Positions 36,641 through 47,434 are shown, counted from the stretch's first letter. The stretch: 64,000 nucleotides of DNA from Polytrichum commune (GCA_950295325.1 OX485803.1:49987554-50051553), one strand, 5' to 3'. Notes: a model not told the origin generated them from the sequence alone. A program made the numbers and translations.

Positions 36641-38014
36641 AAAATTAGTGAAGGTAGTATTAAATCTCTTTATGTTATGAGATTAATGGTGAACGGGAGT
36701 ATTTGCCTGCGGATGTCCTTGCGTTGTTGAGCGGAAGGGAACTCTAAGTCCTTTAGATAGATTGCGATTGTTTGGTACCCGAAATCAAGTTCATCCTCAA
36801 CTCTTTTGATCACGTAACATTCTACCTAATTTGAGATGGCCCCTTCAGTGGAGTCCGGAGGGGATCCGAGCTCTAGGAGCAGCCTGGCATGCACAAATCT
36901 CTGGGTCTTTGTGGTTTTAAAAATCAAATCATATTGTTGTAAAGCAACTAAGAACCTTGTTGCCCTTCATGTGGGTTCAATCTGTTGCACTACTCTCTTG
37001 AGCTCATTGGTCTCACATTGTACCACCACAAGGAATGGGCTGGACAACAAATAGTGGCGGAATTTTGCGCAAACAAATAATAATGACATAGTTAACTTCT
37101 CAGGTGAAGGGTACCTTGACTCACAGTATGTCAGTAACCAGTTGGCGTAGTAAATGGGATGTGCACGTCCCGCCTCATCGTTATGCATGAGCATTGTTGC
37201 GACTGTGATGTTCGATGCGGTGGGATTTATAATGAACGCAAGATTCCAATTTGGATGTCTCATGACTGGATCGTCCAAGAAGTAATCTTTGACATGTTCA
37301 AGAGTTTTGCAACAGTCGGCGGTCCATGCAAACGGGGTGTCTTTCCTGATAAGACTGGTGATCGGTCGAGCTACTCCTGCCAGGTTCTCAATAAACCGGT
37401 TGTGGTAGTTGATTATTCCCCACAACGTGGATACTTCAACAAGTCTTGACGGTATTCTTAGCTCTCGGATACGTTGGATTTTATTAGGGTCCACACGTAA
37501 TCCTCCATGGAAGACGATGTGCCCCAGTAGTGGTCCCTCTTCAAAGCGGATTTGGCACTTCTCGAGACTTAAGGAACAACCATGTTCTGCAAGTCTTTTT
37601 AAACGCCATCCTGACATGGTTGACGTGGAGGTGTCGGTTGCTAAAGGCGGCAAAATCATTGAGGTACACCCTAATGAACCATCCGATGTATGGTCCAAAG
37701 ATGTGCATCTGTACCCTTTGGAGAGTACCTCCCGCGTTGCACAACCCGAAAGGCATTCGCAAGTATGCAAATGTCCCCCAAGGGGTCATGAATGTTGTTT
37801 TTAGGATGTCTTCCTCGTGAATACGCACTTGATGATAACCACTATACCCGTCGCAAAACGTGTATAGATCATGTCCCGCCACGTTATCCATGAGCTCATC
37901 GATTTGGGGTAGCGGTTGTCTGTCCTTCTTCGTCACTTGGTTCAAGGCGCGGTAGCACATACACGCCACTTACCGCCCTTCTTTGGCACTATTACTACAA
38001 CTGAGACCCATTTT
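36640..38014 (-). pseudogene. Gypsy pol remnant: reverse transcriptase and RNase H
   Basis: On the minus strand the frame runs from KWVSVVVIVPKKGGKW through YRALNQVTKKDRQPLPQIDELMD, then FCDGYSGYHQVRIHEEDILKT and MPFGLCNAGGTLQR to RVYLNDFAAFS. This is the order of a Ty3/Gypsy reverse transcriptase. The catalytic YxDD reads YLND, so a metal-binding Asp is lost. Frameshifts follow, then the Gypsy connection and RNase H region (LLGHIV, RPITSLIRKDTPFAWT, the PSPEKLTMSLLFVCAKFRHYL block). Traces of pol continue to about 36640. The upstream end of the same pol lies at 41659-42380, separated by an inserted Copia element. No LTRs are recognised. Confidence 0.8.
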
Positions 38015-38206
38015 TATTGGAAGGTAGTGTTAGGTTGCATTGGTGACATTGTCCCATATGGGTTGTCAAGGCTGGTCCTAACCTACACATATAAATAAAG
38101 GCATAAGGGGAGGAGCTTATCACTCTCTCCATTGTATGCAATCCTTGTGTATTGTGTTCTACCATTCTACGCTGATCTCTTTGCTTTCTCCTCTCATTTC
38201 CCAATA
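38015..38206 (+). repeat. 5' LTR of the Copia element
   Basis: 192 bp, from TATTGG to CCAATA, so the termini are TA...TA instead of the usual TG...CA; the six end bases are inverted copies. An ATATAAATAAAGG TATA box lies at about 38089-38101. The right border is fixed by the adjoining primer-binding site and by the same 11 bases recurring at the element's 3' end beside the target duplication. Confidence 0.8.
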
Positions 38207-38220
38207 GGTTATGGGCCCAC
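38207..38220 (+). other. Primer-binding site for an internal initiator tRNA-Met fragment
   Basis: GGTTATGGGCCCAC follows the LTR without a gap. It is the reverse complement of GTGGGCCCATAACC, the anticodon arm of plant initiator tRNA-Met around its CAT anticodon. Most plant retrotransposons use the tRNA 3' end (TGG...). Priming by a tRNA cut in the anticodon loop is known for Drosophila copia, so this is a half-tRNA type site. The tRNA match is from my memory of the conserved plant sequence. Confidence 0.7.
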
Positions 38221-38446
38221 TTTGCTTTAGAGTTTAGAGATCAACTTAGGAGGAGGTAAGAGAGAGCCGGATCTGATCGGAGGCGATTTGGAGGTGTTTC
38301 AAGCTTTTGGTGGAGTTTTGGAGTTTTGGAGCACTTTTGGAGCGCCTTGGAGCATTCTTGGACACTTGGACCAGCGTGGAGGATACCTTAGGTTGAGGTT
38401 CATTGTATCTTGAGTGTTTATGTGAGATCGATTCGCATTTTGAGGG

Positions 38447-38784
38447 TTTGAGGTGTTTTGAGTTCCAAAAGGCTTAGGTGTGGCTTTTTGATGGTTATGT
38501 AGTTATTAAGCTTAGTTTTGGAGTGGAAAGGTGCTGACTTGAAAGATCCATCCATTCTATGCTTACTTTGAGGTGTTTTGAGTTCCAAAAGGCTTAGTTG
38601 TGGTTTTTTGATGGTTATATAGTTATTAAGCTTAGTTTTGGAGTGGAAAGGTGCTGACTTGAGAGATCCATCCATTCAAAACTAACTTTGAGGTGTTTTG
38701 AGTTCCAAAAGGCTTAGTTGTGGCTTTTTTGATGGTTATATAGTTATTTGGCTTAGCTTTGGAGTGGAAAGGTGCTGACTTGAG
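38447..38784 (+). repeat. Three 120-bp tandem repeats in the Copia leader
   Basis: The unit begins TTGAGGTGTTTTGAGTTCC and recurs at 120-base spacing (marker AGGTGTTTTG at 38451, 38571 and 38691). The copies differ at only a few positions. They lie in the untranslated leader between the primer-binding site and gag. Confidence 0.85.
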
Positions 38785-38865
38785 TGTGTGAGAACCTTGA
38801 ATTAATTTCAAAGTTTAAAATCATTTTCTAAACTTCCTTGAGGGTTTCTAAGCCCTTGTACTACA

Positions 38866-39090
38866 TTGAGTGAGTGGGAGCTTGCATTCGGTTTGAAAAT
38901 AGCTTCTAGGAAAAACGATGGACTTATATCGGTTGACAAGTTCGGTGGCGAGAACTTCAACCTCTATAAGTTCAAATTGGAGATGGCCATGTCCACCAAA
39001 GATCTTTGGGAGATCGTGGATGGTTCGGAGTTGCCACCACCTTCTACGGCGAGCGACGATGCAAGAAAGCCTTCGCCATCATTGCCATGA
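38866..39090 (+). pseudogene. Copia gag, N-terminal fragment
   Basis: The frame contains the typical start of a Copia gag (FGGENFNLYKFKLEMAMSTK followed by DLWEIVDG). It runs off frame at about 39055, where the continuation (KKAFAIIAMSLVDKELAHIKG) is found in the next frame. A small deletion or indel therefore breaks gag. The true start codon is not certain. Confidence 0.75.
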
Positions 39091-41678
39091 GTTTGGTGGA
39101 CAAGGAGTTGGCGCACATCAAAGGATGCAAGGGACCCGCGGAAGCGTGGAAGACCTTGTGCAACATCCACGAAACCAAAAGCTTGTCCAACATCTTGTTC
39201 ATAAGGCGCAAGTTCTTCACCATCAAGATGGACGAGGGCGACGACATCCTCACGCACATCAACAAGGTAAAATCTCTTGTGGACCAACTCACGTGCTTGG
39301 AGGTGCCTATGAAGGATGAGGACGTGGTCATGACCTTGCTCGATAGCCTACCACCCTCGTTCGAGCATTTGATCACCGCATTGGAGACGCGCCCCATTTC
39401 GGAGCTCAAGTTGGACTTCATCACCGCACGTCTCATGCACGAGGTGTCCAAGAGGAAGGAGAAGGAGCCTCAAGGCGACGATGCGGCCATGTTGTCCCGC
39501 CAACATCAAGCGTTCGACAACAACGAGAGGCGCGGCGACGGCCCGAGGTGCTACAATTGTGGTAAGTTGGGCCACATTGCTCGTAATTGTCGAATGAAAC
39601 GCAAGGTGAACGCAAACATGGCAAGGGCGAGTGATGACTTTGCATTTGTAGCGAGAGATAGGGCGTCTAAAAGCTCCGCCACTAGATGGATCGTGGATTC
39701 GGGGGCCTCGCAACACATGACACCACATAAGCATTTTTTTGACACTTACGAACCCGTCACGGGTCGCAAAGTGTTTATGGGTGATAACGGCATGGTAGAT
39801 GCCGTAGGCAAAGGCTCCATACTAGTGGAAACACGCGTGAAAGGCCGTGTGCGGAGCATTAGAATGCACGACGTCCTTCATGTGCCGAAAATGCATTCCA
39901 ACTTGCTTTCGGTGAGCAAGCTCATTTCGAGGGGTTTGAAAGTGCATTTCAACTCGTTGGGATGCGTGGTGAGGGCGAGCAACGGCGAGATGTTGGCCGT
40001 GGCGTTGTTGGAGTCTAATTTGTACCAATTGGACACCAACGTGTTGAATGGGGCCGAAACGAGTTCTTTGGCGCATTCCGAGGCCAACTCGCATCCTTTG
40101 GAGCTTTGGCACAAGAGGTTGGGGCATCTCAACGCCAATAGCGTGAAAATGCTCCAAAGCATGGTGAGCGGGATGGACGTGGAAGCGGCGCAAGGCGACG
40201 TGCATTCCTTCGCATGCGAAGGATGTGTGGAGGGCAAACAAGCGAGGCGACCATTCCCCACGGACGGAGGCACCCGCGCCACCAAGATCTTGGAGCTCGT
40301 GCATTCCGACGTGTGCGGGCCGATGAAAACGGCGTCCATTGAAGGCGCAAGGTATTTTCTCACCTTCATTGACGATTTCTCACGCAAGATTTGGGTGTAC
40401 GTGCTCAAGTCCAAGAAGGAGGTGTTGGCAAGGTTCAAAGAATGGAAAACCTTGGTGGAGAGGCAATCGGAGCACGTAGTGAAGGTTCTTAGGTCGGATA
40501 ACGGGGGGGAATACATTTCAAAGGCATTTGATGATTTCTTGAGCAAACATGGCATTGCACGGCAAACCTCATCACCTTATACGCCGCAACAAAACGGCGT
40601 GGCAGAGCGAGCCAACCGGACCATTGTGGAGATGGCACGGTCCATGATTCATGCCCAATGCCTCGGCCATGAATTTTGGGCGGAGGCGGTGTGCAATGCG
40701 GCGTACGTACGCAACCGGTGTCCAACCAAGGCGGTTGAAGGAATGACACCCGAGGAGGCGTGGAGCGGGAGGATGCCGCACGTGTCGCACATGCGGGTGT
40801 TCGGATGTGTGGCTTACGCGAAGGTGCCGGATCAAAGGCGAACGAAGTTGGATGCGAAGGGCGTCAAGTGTTTGTTCCTCGGATATTGCGAAGGCACCAA
40901 GGCGTATCGGCTCATGTGCTTGAAGACGAAGAAAATCATCAAGAGTCCGGACGTGGTGTTTTTCGAAGACAAAACGCATTTGGAGGATTGTCCAAGTGGG
41001 AGAGTTGATGAAGTACCGACGGTGAAGGTGGACATATCTCCCAAATCGGAAGCGGAGGAGTTGGAGGCGAGCGGCGACGTTTCGGAGCCGGACGAGGAGG
41101 AGCCGAACATTGAGGACGAGTCGGAGGCCGAAGTACCGGCCGCGAAATCCACTCGTAGCGCGGAGGCATCGAAACTTAACGCCGGTAAGAAAACCGCAAC
41201 CAAACCACCTCCACCACCGCAAGATGGCAATGAAACCATAGGCAATTCTAGGTATCCGGATAGGCCACGCAAACCTCTTGGGGAATGGTGGAAGAACCAC
41301 ATTCCGCAACCCAAAGACGATGAGCACGCAAACATAGCAATGGTTGGGGAACCTAGAAACTTGAGAGAAGCATTTGAATCGAGTGATGCGAGCGAGTGGG
41401 AGTCGGCTATGCAAGAGGAGTACGAATCTCTCATAGCCAACGCCACGTGGGAGTTGGTTCCATTGCCGAAGGGCCGCAAGGCCGTGAAGTGCAAGTGGGT
41501 GTTTCGCACGAAGAATGATGCCAACGGTATGGTAGTTCGGTTTAAAGCGAGGTTGGTGGCCAAGGGGTGCTCGCAAGTGGAAGGTGTGGATTTCGGCGAG
41601 ACTTTCGCACCCGTGGCCAAATTCAACACCATTAGGGTCATCCTTGAATTTCCCAATAATTTTGTGTTGTGGACTTGA
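39006..41678 (+). pseudogene. Copia gag-pol polyprotein, truncated in reverse transcriptase
   Basis: An 890-codon frame; its first 18 or so codons are out of the gag frame. It holds the rest of gag, a CCHC knuckle (CYNCGKLGHIARNC, residues 182-195), an aspartic protease (WIVDSGASQ, Asp231), the integrase HHCC region (WHKRLGH ... CEGCVEGK) and the integrase core with D435, D498 and E534. Reverse transcriptase begins at WELVPLPKG and ends after FAPVAKFNTIRVILE, where the LTR end and then Gypsy sequence follow up to the stop. Without the YxDD site and RNase H this copy cannot make a functional enzyme. The gag-integrase part is otherwise well preserved and GC-rich compared with its surroundings, so the element is not very old. 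Confidence 0.9.
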
Positions 41679-42380
41679 GTGATGAAACCACCCTCTAGGA
41701 GCTTGTCAAGTACATTCCTAAGGATTTGAACCTTGTCGGGTGTCATTCTCTTCTATCGGGTGCATACCGGCTTTGCTCCAAGAAATAACTCAATGCGATG
41801 CTCCTCTAACATTATTGTAGGTAGGTCCTGATGGTGTGAGACGAAGAGATCCGAGTATTCTAGTACCGGTCCTTGCAACTCAGATTTTTCTTCTTCTGTC
41901 AGGGTGGGGCCGAACTGGACGAGATACAATTATTCCTTGTGCCGACTTGGAACCACGGTAAGAGCATCTCCACCCTGCCGCGTTAAAGGGTCTTGGCAAG
42001 CCCTTTGACGCGGCCTTGAAGAAAAATCTGCCCCACCCTTCTTGCCAGGGCTCGTCAAACTTGCCAGGGCTCTTCAAACTTCCGGCTCCACTCACTATCC
42101 TCCCGGGTGAGCGTTGCTCTTGCTGCGCCCACATTCCGGGACCTCATCCACTTGCGATCCACTTGCGATTCGGTGAATCGTGTCACTTTTGAGAATCATA
42201 AGCACTTTTGGAAATATTCCTGACAGTTTTTCGGGTTGAAGAGCCAATATGCAAGGTAACGGTGGGGGAGTGCCACCCTAAAAAAATTTGATGCATGCTT
42301 GGAGCCCTTCAAAGCACATTTCGAGAGCCTGCCTTTCTGCGGCAGGGTGGAGATGCTCTAAGGTCGTCCAGGAAAAAAGG
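41659..42380 (-). pseudogene. Upstream end of the Gypsy pol remnant
   Basis: Minus-strand frame starting near a TVVPSRHKE block and continuing through a QFGPTLTEEEKSELQ region to MTPDKVQILRNVLDKLLEGGFITQVHNTK, the segment just before a Gypsy reverse transcriptase. It joins directly to the block at 38014 once the Copia insertion is removed. Stops and frameshifts are present. A MITE (41962-42358) sits inside it. The PSRHKE block also occurs on the plus strand near 43420. Confidence 0.75.
41962..42358. mobile_element. Tourist-like MITE with 20-bp perfect TIRs
   Basis: The termini are GAGCATCTCCACCCTGCCGC and its exact complement, with TAA on both sides (41959-41961 and 42359-42361). GAGCATCTCCA is a common end of plant PIF/Harbinger elements, which duplicate TWA. 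The related Gypsy segment near 43418 has the same site unoccupied, which confirms the borders. 397 bp, non-coding. Confidence 0.9.
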
Positions 42381-43450
42381 GCATTACAAGTCCGATATCC
42401 CTGACCATGAGGGTGCACGATCGTCAAGAGGAGGAAACACTTCTTTTGTCAAATTAACGGAAGTCAACTTGCTCGAATTTGATGATGGCCGAACCAATGA
42501 CCAAGTACCAGAGGTGATGGTAGCCAACGATACTGCCCAATGCAAGACATTGAGCCCCCAATGAGAGCACACCACAAGAGAAGAAAGAACAAAGCCACAA
42601 ATGCCCCCGGCACCAATAGAGGAACGGAGAAACGACGTCAGAGAAAGATCGGAATTGAGGACATGATGTTGAGCAAAGGGCAACAAGACTATTCCATGAT
42701 TGCTGACTTAGGTAAGCAACCCGCCAACATCATAGTAGGACAATTAATTGCATGTTGTCCCTCATTGAGGAGAAAACTCAGACATGGGATAAGCACGAGA
42801 AGGAGCGACGACTCGACAGCTAAAATCCGAGTTACAGATTCTGGTCGAGAAGACATGCGGTCACCACAAGTTCAAGCCACTATTGTTAGGAGAGACATCG
42901 GTGGTTGCCTAGTAGATGGCGGGGCAACGGTCAACATCATCTCTAATTGGTTGGTGGATGATTTGGAACTCACACCCACACAATCCTTAACGTTGCGACT
43001 AAAAATTGCAGATCAAAGGTGCGTGAAATATGTTGGCATGGTAGCCCAACAACCCATCACCATCCAAGGAGTCAGAATGAGGGTTGATTTTCACATTTTG
43101 GATACATCTGAAGCAAAGGGCGGGTATCCCATCATTCTCAGGAGATTGCGGCTGAGGGAGGTGAAAGCCGTAGACTACTAGGAAAAAGGTAACATGAGAA
43201 TCGGCCCCCATTTGAATAGGGTCAATGTGAAGGTCATACCAAATCACAAGAAGTCTTACAACAACTCTCCTGAAGATACATCAGACAAAGAATATGACTC
43301 AACTTGGACATGAGAAGTCACCACTTCTGATAGCAAAAGTGAAATGGAGGTGGACTTGTACACACTAGATTTTCTTCCCCAAGTGCTAACAAGTTCTATG
43401 AGTCACCTAGATGACCTTACCATGGTTCCAAGTCGGCACGAGGAATTACT
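42381..43450 (+). pseudogene. Gypsy gag-protease remnant in inverted orientation
   Basis: The clearest frame (42540-43181, 213 codons) has a retropepsin-like core: CLVDGGATVNIIS, in which the usual DSG or DGG catalytic Asp is present, then a LRLKIADQR strand, then FHILDTSEAKGGYPIIL. Such a protease precedes pol in plant Gypsy elements. It continues to a LDDLTMVPSRHEE block near 43420 that also begins the minus-strand pol piece. The orientation is opposite to that pol piece, so the element is either broken by an inversion or made of two copies. Downstream from 43451 the sequence is an unrelated CT-rich run. Confidence 0.65.
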
Positions 43451-44140
43451 CCCTTTCTTCCTCGGCCTCTCCCTCTCCCTCTCCCTGATGTTTGCTATGG
43501 GATAGCTTGGAGCTTTCCATGTGTTGGAAACAAGTTCCAAGCTCACCTCTTATGGACCCTTTTTGATGGAATAAAGTGGTTACTTTGCTCGCAGTTGGAG
43601 TGTTGTGAGGCATGAATATATGTTCTTGTTGTGAAGGTAGTGTGGATACATATGACAATGCGCTTCAATGAGTAGAGTTCGAATGAAGAAATCGTGAAGT
43701 GTAGTCTAAGTTCAGTGCATGGATTCCGTGCGTTATTATTGAGCTCTGGCTCTACAAGTCGTTTGGGAGTATCTGCTCCCCTTGTTCATAGAAATCATGA
43801 AGTAAAGGTCACATCTTTAGTCGCATGCATGCACATCTGAGCTTCTAGAGATGAAGTTTGATTCATATATGTAGGAAAGATGAGTTTGTAGAAATCCTGG
43901 GAAAATTCTATGTGTTTCACTACCTTTTCACTTGGGCTCCCATCAAGTTACATCAATGTTCAACTTAATTTCTTGTAACCGCACTTGATTTGAGTAAATT
44001 CATACTACATGATTTGGACCAAGGTCCTCATTTGTGTTGTTAATTGCCATTGCTAGATTTTTAGTGTTATTTGTGGGTTGTCACATGTCCACAATGACAA
44101 CAAAGGCAATGAAGAAGATGTGGAAGGTGATGGTAAGGGG
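43451..44140. other. No supported gene
   Basis: A CTCCCT microsatellite at the start, then ordinary low-complexity sequence. No domain recognised. Confidence 0.5.
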
Positions 44141-44281
44141 CGGTTTACACTATGGACCATGAAGTCGTCCCACGTAAGAGGCCTATTTTGCGTGGGACGA
44201 CTTCATGGGACGACTTCCATGGTCCGAGTTACTAAAATATTAGTTTTCATGGTTCATGGGCCCTTCACTAGGTGTAAACCG
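44141..44281. repeat. 141-bp foldback element
   Basis: The ends CGGTTTACAC and GTGTAAACCG are exact inverted copies. Inside, GACCATGAAGTCGTCCCACG pairs with CGTGGGACGACTTC, giving a second inner hairpin. GTGGACCATGAAG recurs just outside the right end. No target duplication is obvious. Confidence 0.6.
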
Positions 44282-44395
44282 AATGTGGACCATGAAGAAT
44301 GACCATGCACCAAAAAGTAGAGGTGCTGATTTTTTTAATAATAAAAAAAGGCAGTTTTTGGAAAAAGTCAAGTTTGACCATTCTCTTCACTTCTA

Positions 44396-45567
44396 TTGAC
44401 TTCTCTTCTCTTCACTTCTTTTCTCTTCATTTGTCTTGTAGTTTTCGCTTGCTTGAACCTAAAATTTCAGCAAGCAATGGAGGAGAGGAGGAGGACATTT
44501 GTTTTGCTTTTAGGATTGTACATGTTTTTGTACATGCTCGTAAAGCATGTGATAGACATTCAAGCGCTGATTTTGCAAGGAGAATGGGAGAAGTTAGCAA
44601 TTTTGAGCTTGGTTTATGAGAATATGGGGTATAGAGAGAGGAGTATATGGAGTCAAGAACGGATGATTGGATTCGTAGACCGCTTATTGTTGGGTTCGTG
44701 AACGGAGAATGAATTTAGAAAGCGAACTCGAGTGACACACAATACATTCAGGTAAGTGTTTTGTGGTACCTTCCACTTTGCCCCCACGACCAACAAAGAC
44801 GCCATGGCAAGAGAAGGGTTCTCGGCTAGTTGTCAATTCCATTCATTTGCTTTGCCTTGTAGCCTTGTGCAACAAACACTTTGGAATTTATAGTCGTGGT
44901 AGGAAACAAGTCATACAATTTGTTGCTTCCAAGGTTTGGACATGTGGCTCTACCCATCCTCTCCCTTTGTTGAAGAAACTTTGAGAGATAGATTAGGAGA
45001 AACCTTGAAAGATCTTAAAACATGCACTAGCAATGACAACTTCTCCAACAAAGCATCATTACAATGTGAAGAGGTCATGGAAACATAAAAATATAAGGAT
45101 GGACATGATGCAATGAATGTCCTCAAAAGAAGGCAATCCATTATTGATAGATGTTTTCCTAGTCAAACTTCCATAGACATAGAGTCCATCAATCCTTCTT
45201 CTCTTTGTGTTCAAGATTCCTCACCCAAGAGTAGGAAATGTCCAATAGACAAACCTCTCACTAAATCAGAGGTGATTGTGGCCCAATCAAAGTCATTTGT
45301 AGCATACATTAATCACTTGACATTGACTCTACCAAGGAAGAATTCACAATTGCAAAGGTGAAGGAGAGACACACTAAGACTCAAGCTAATCTAGCTAAGT
45401 TGGATTCAAAGAAGGCTAGAGTAGACTTTGAGAGTGAGAGGATAATATCTTTAAAAAAATACAAAAAAAAAACACAAAAAAAACAAAACTTGGAGAAGGC
45501 TAGAGATTTAGGGATTATATCCAATGTTACTTTTAACTGCAAGGTTGTAGAGCTTTCATGTTTGTGA
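44396..45567 (+). pseudogene. Possible decayed transposon ORF, spliced
   Basis: A frame from 44396 is rich in hydrophobic residues and then reads ENMGYRERSIWSQERMIGF; after one stop it continues ENEFRKRTRVTHNTFR and ends at CAG/GTAAGT (44750-44758), a consensus donor splice site. Such N-terminal texture is seen in plant PIF/Harbinger proteins. Further short frames follow at 44763-44981, 45113-45360 and 45358-45567, the last very lysine-rich. It runs towards the minus-strand transposase remnant at 46159-47295, an arrangement seen in two-ORF Harbinger elements. No diagnostic motif is present, so this is tentative. Confidence 0.25.
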
Positions 45568-46158
45568 GGTTTCAAAGTATTTGCACATGTGCTTCGATTT
45601 AATGAATAAATTGCATTAATGAAGGTGACTACTTGCAATTACATGTGATGTTCTCTCCCAACTTGTGTGCCGATTTTTTTCTCCTTTAATTACATCATTT
45701 AATTTGATTAATTATATATTGTTTAAAGTGCTACCCATGCATGTGTGTTGATTTTATTAATTGTTTGGTTGCATTGTTGTTGTCCATGATGACATTGCAA
45801 CATATAGATTGATCGTGTAGGTATGGGTGGTTACATAACATAGACGGGCACTTTTGCAACATGATCATATGTAAGAGATGGAACCAAGAACCAGTCGTAA
45901 GACGCTTGCTCACATAGACATAGATTCATGTAATACAAGACTCAAATCTTTCATAAAGGAACATGATTGTCATTTTTGTGTTCCATATACACAAACAAAG
46001 GGTTATACCTAGCACAAGCCTTGTAGTGTCACACCCAAACCCAACATTTGGTCCAAAGGTTGAACCAACTTCAACCCACTCAAACCAAACTCCGCAAACC
46101 AATTTTTCCCAATCATGGGTTTCCATCCCAACCATCATCATCCTCGTCATCATTACAC

Positions 46159-47295
46159 TCAAGAACGGTGTAAGCAAAGTCCAAACGTCTTGTATGCAAG
46201 TAGTTTGTGAGGTAGCACGTTGCCATAAAATAAAGGAGCATACTTGCGCCTTGTGGAGTCAAAGTGCTTCATGAGCCTTCTCCGTTTCCGTTTCCGTTTA
46301 AGGCCACCTATGCCCCACTCTACCCTTACCCTGAAACACGCATGCATTTATTAAATACATTATAACTTCATTGTGAACATTCTTGGGGGCCTCGTGGCAT
46401 CCTAGTCTATGAACTATGTATTGATCCACACCTTGGTATCTAGGGTCCCCTAACACATATTCAAAATAATCGTTTGTGTGTGTAACGTACACTCTCCAAT
46501 TACTATTCAACTCAAAAGACAACAAACAAGTCACATCATGGTAGGACCCTGGATATCTAGGGTCCACATAAATAAACAAACCATGATGATCAACAATGAC
46601 AGTGTTGTTGATGGAATAGATATTTTTATGTCCATTAAAAACTTGTAAAGGTTAGGATCCCTAAAAGGGCATATGATTTTGACTAGGATACCATTCACAA
46701 ACCCAATACAACCTTCGAATAAAGGTAAGTGCTCCCCTAACTCCTCTCTTTCATAGATGTCGGGCCATTTAATCTCATGGGTTAACGCCTCATTCACACA
46801 TGATACCACAAGAGTGCATCATCATTAAGTGTGCTCTTAGCCCAATTATAGTGGAAGTGTTGTCATGTTTTAAAAACATAAGAAATGAAAGCAACCTTTG
46901 TTGGGGGTGAGTGTTTATAGGGTCGCCCCCGTCAAGAGTGAAATTAGTCAGATGCTTGAATTGTGTAGGTGTCGCCCTCGCACTCACCAATTGATTGCGA
47001 AAACCCTTTGCAAGGTTGACAAATGGTTGACCACCTAACTCTAGCTCATTTGAATTAAAAAAACCAGACGAATTGTTAGCAACCAACGCTAATGAAAGGA
47101 AGATAATAAATCTTTATTCTGCTCACTCAACATCTCATTGTCACTAGTGGAAGAGCTAGAAGACGTGTTTGTGAAAGAAGAGCGCAATGAATTCTCTTCA
47201 CTATTTGATGATGATGAACTAATATTGAAGGATTGTAGATAGAAACACAAAGCGACACAAAGCAAAATGAGTATTGAGGAAGGCAACATACACAA
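46159..47295 (-). pseudogene. PIF/Harbinger transposase remnant
   Basis: Minus-strand pieces in order: a Ser-rich N-terminal part, then HEIKWPDIYEREELGEHLP with LFEGCIGFVNGI, then FIYVDPRYPGSYHDV, THTNDYFEYVLGDPRYQG and finally FRVRVEWGIGGLKRK. This is the layout of the DDE_Tnp_4 domain. The second Asp (in SYHD) and the Glu (in VEW) are present, while the first catalytic Asp is replaced by Asn in GFVNG. Several frameshifts break the gene. The young Copia element at 47435 entered its upstream side: the frame before the insertion continues at 55289-55531 across the rejoined target site. Confidence 0.75.
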
Positions 47296-47434
47296 ATATG
47301 GGAGCTAGGTAATGTCCAATTGAGTGGGCTTTACTACAATTATCGGAGACACGTTGGTGGTGAATGCGTATACCAATAATACATAGTAGGTAAGTATTTT
47401 GAATGTCCCCAAAGCCAAGGAAAGGGATGGGAAG

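Larger units (their letters stand above)
38015..41658 (+). mobile_element. Copia LTR retrotransposon inserted in the Gypsy pol, 3'-deleted
   Basis: The element is bounded by a 5-bp target duplication, ATTTT, at 38010-38014 and 41659-41663. Joining the flanks restores the Gypsy reading frame. Its left end is a complete LTR starting TATTGG, followed directly by a primer-binding site, a leader with tandem repeats, gag and pol. Pol stops abruptly early in reverse transcriptase and is fused to the last 11 bases of an LTR (ATTTCCCAATA, ending at 41658). The rest of reverse transcriptase, RNase H and nearly all of the 3' LTR are therefore missing, while the terminal bases and the target duplication are intact. 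Confidence 0.85.

Noticed and set aside
40572-41746. Long minus-strand frames of up to 334 codons opposite the Copia gag-pol
   Set aside because: Antisense shadows of a GC-rich coding frame; they contain no domain. Only the last part beyond 41659 is real Gypsy sequence.
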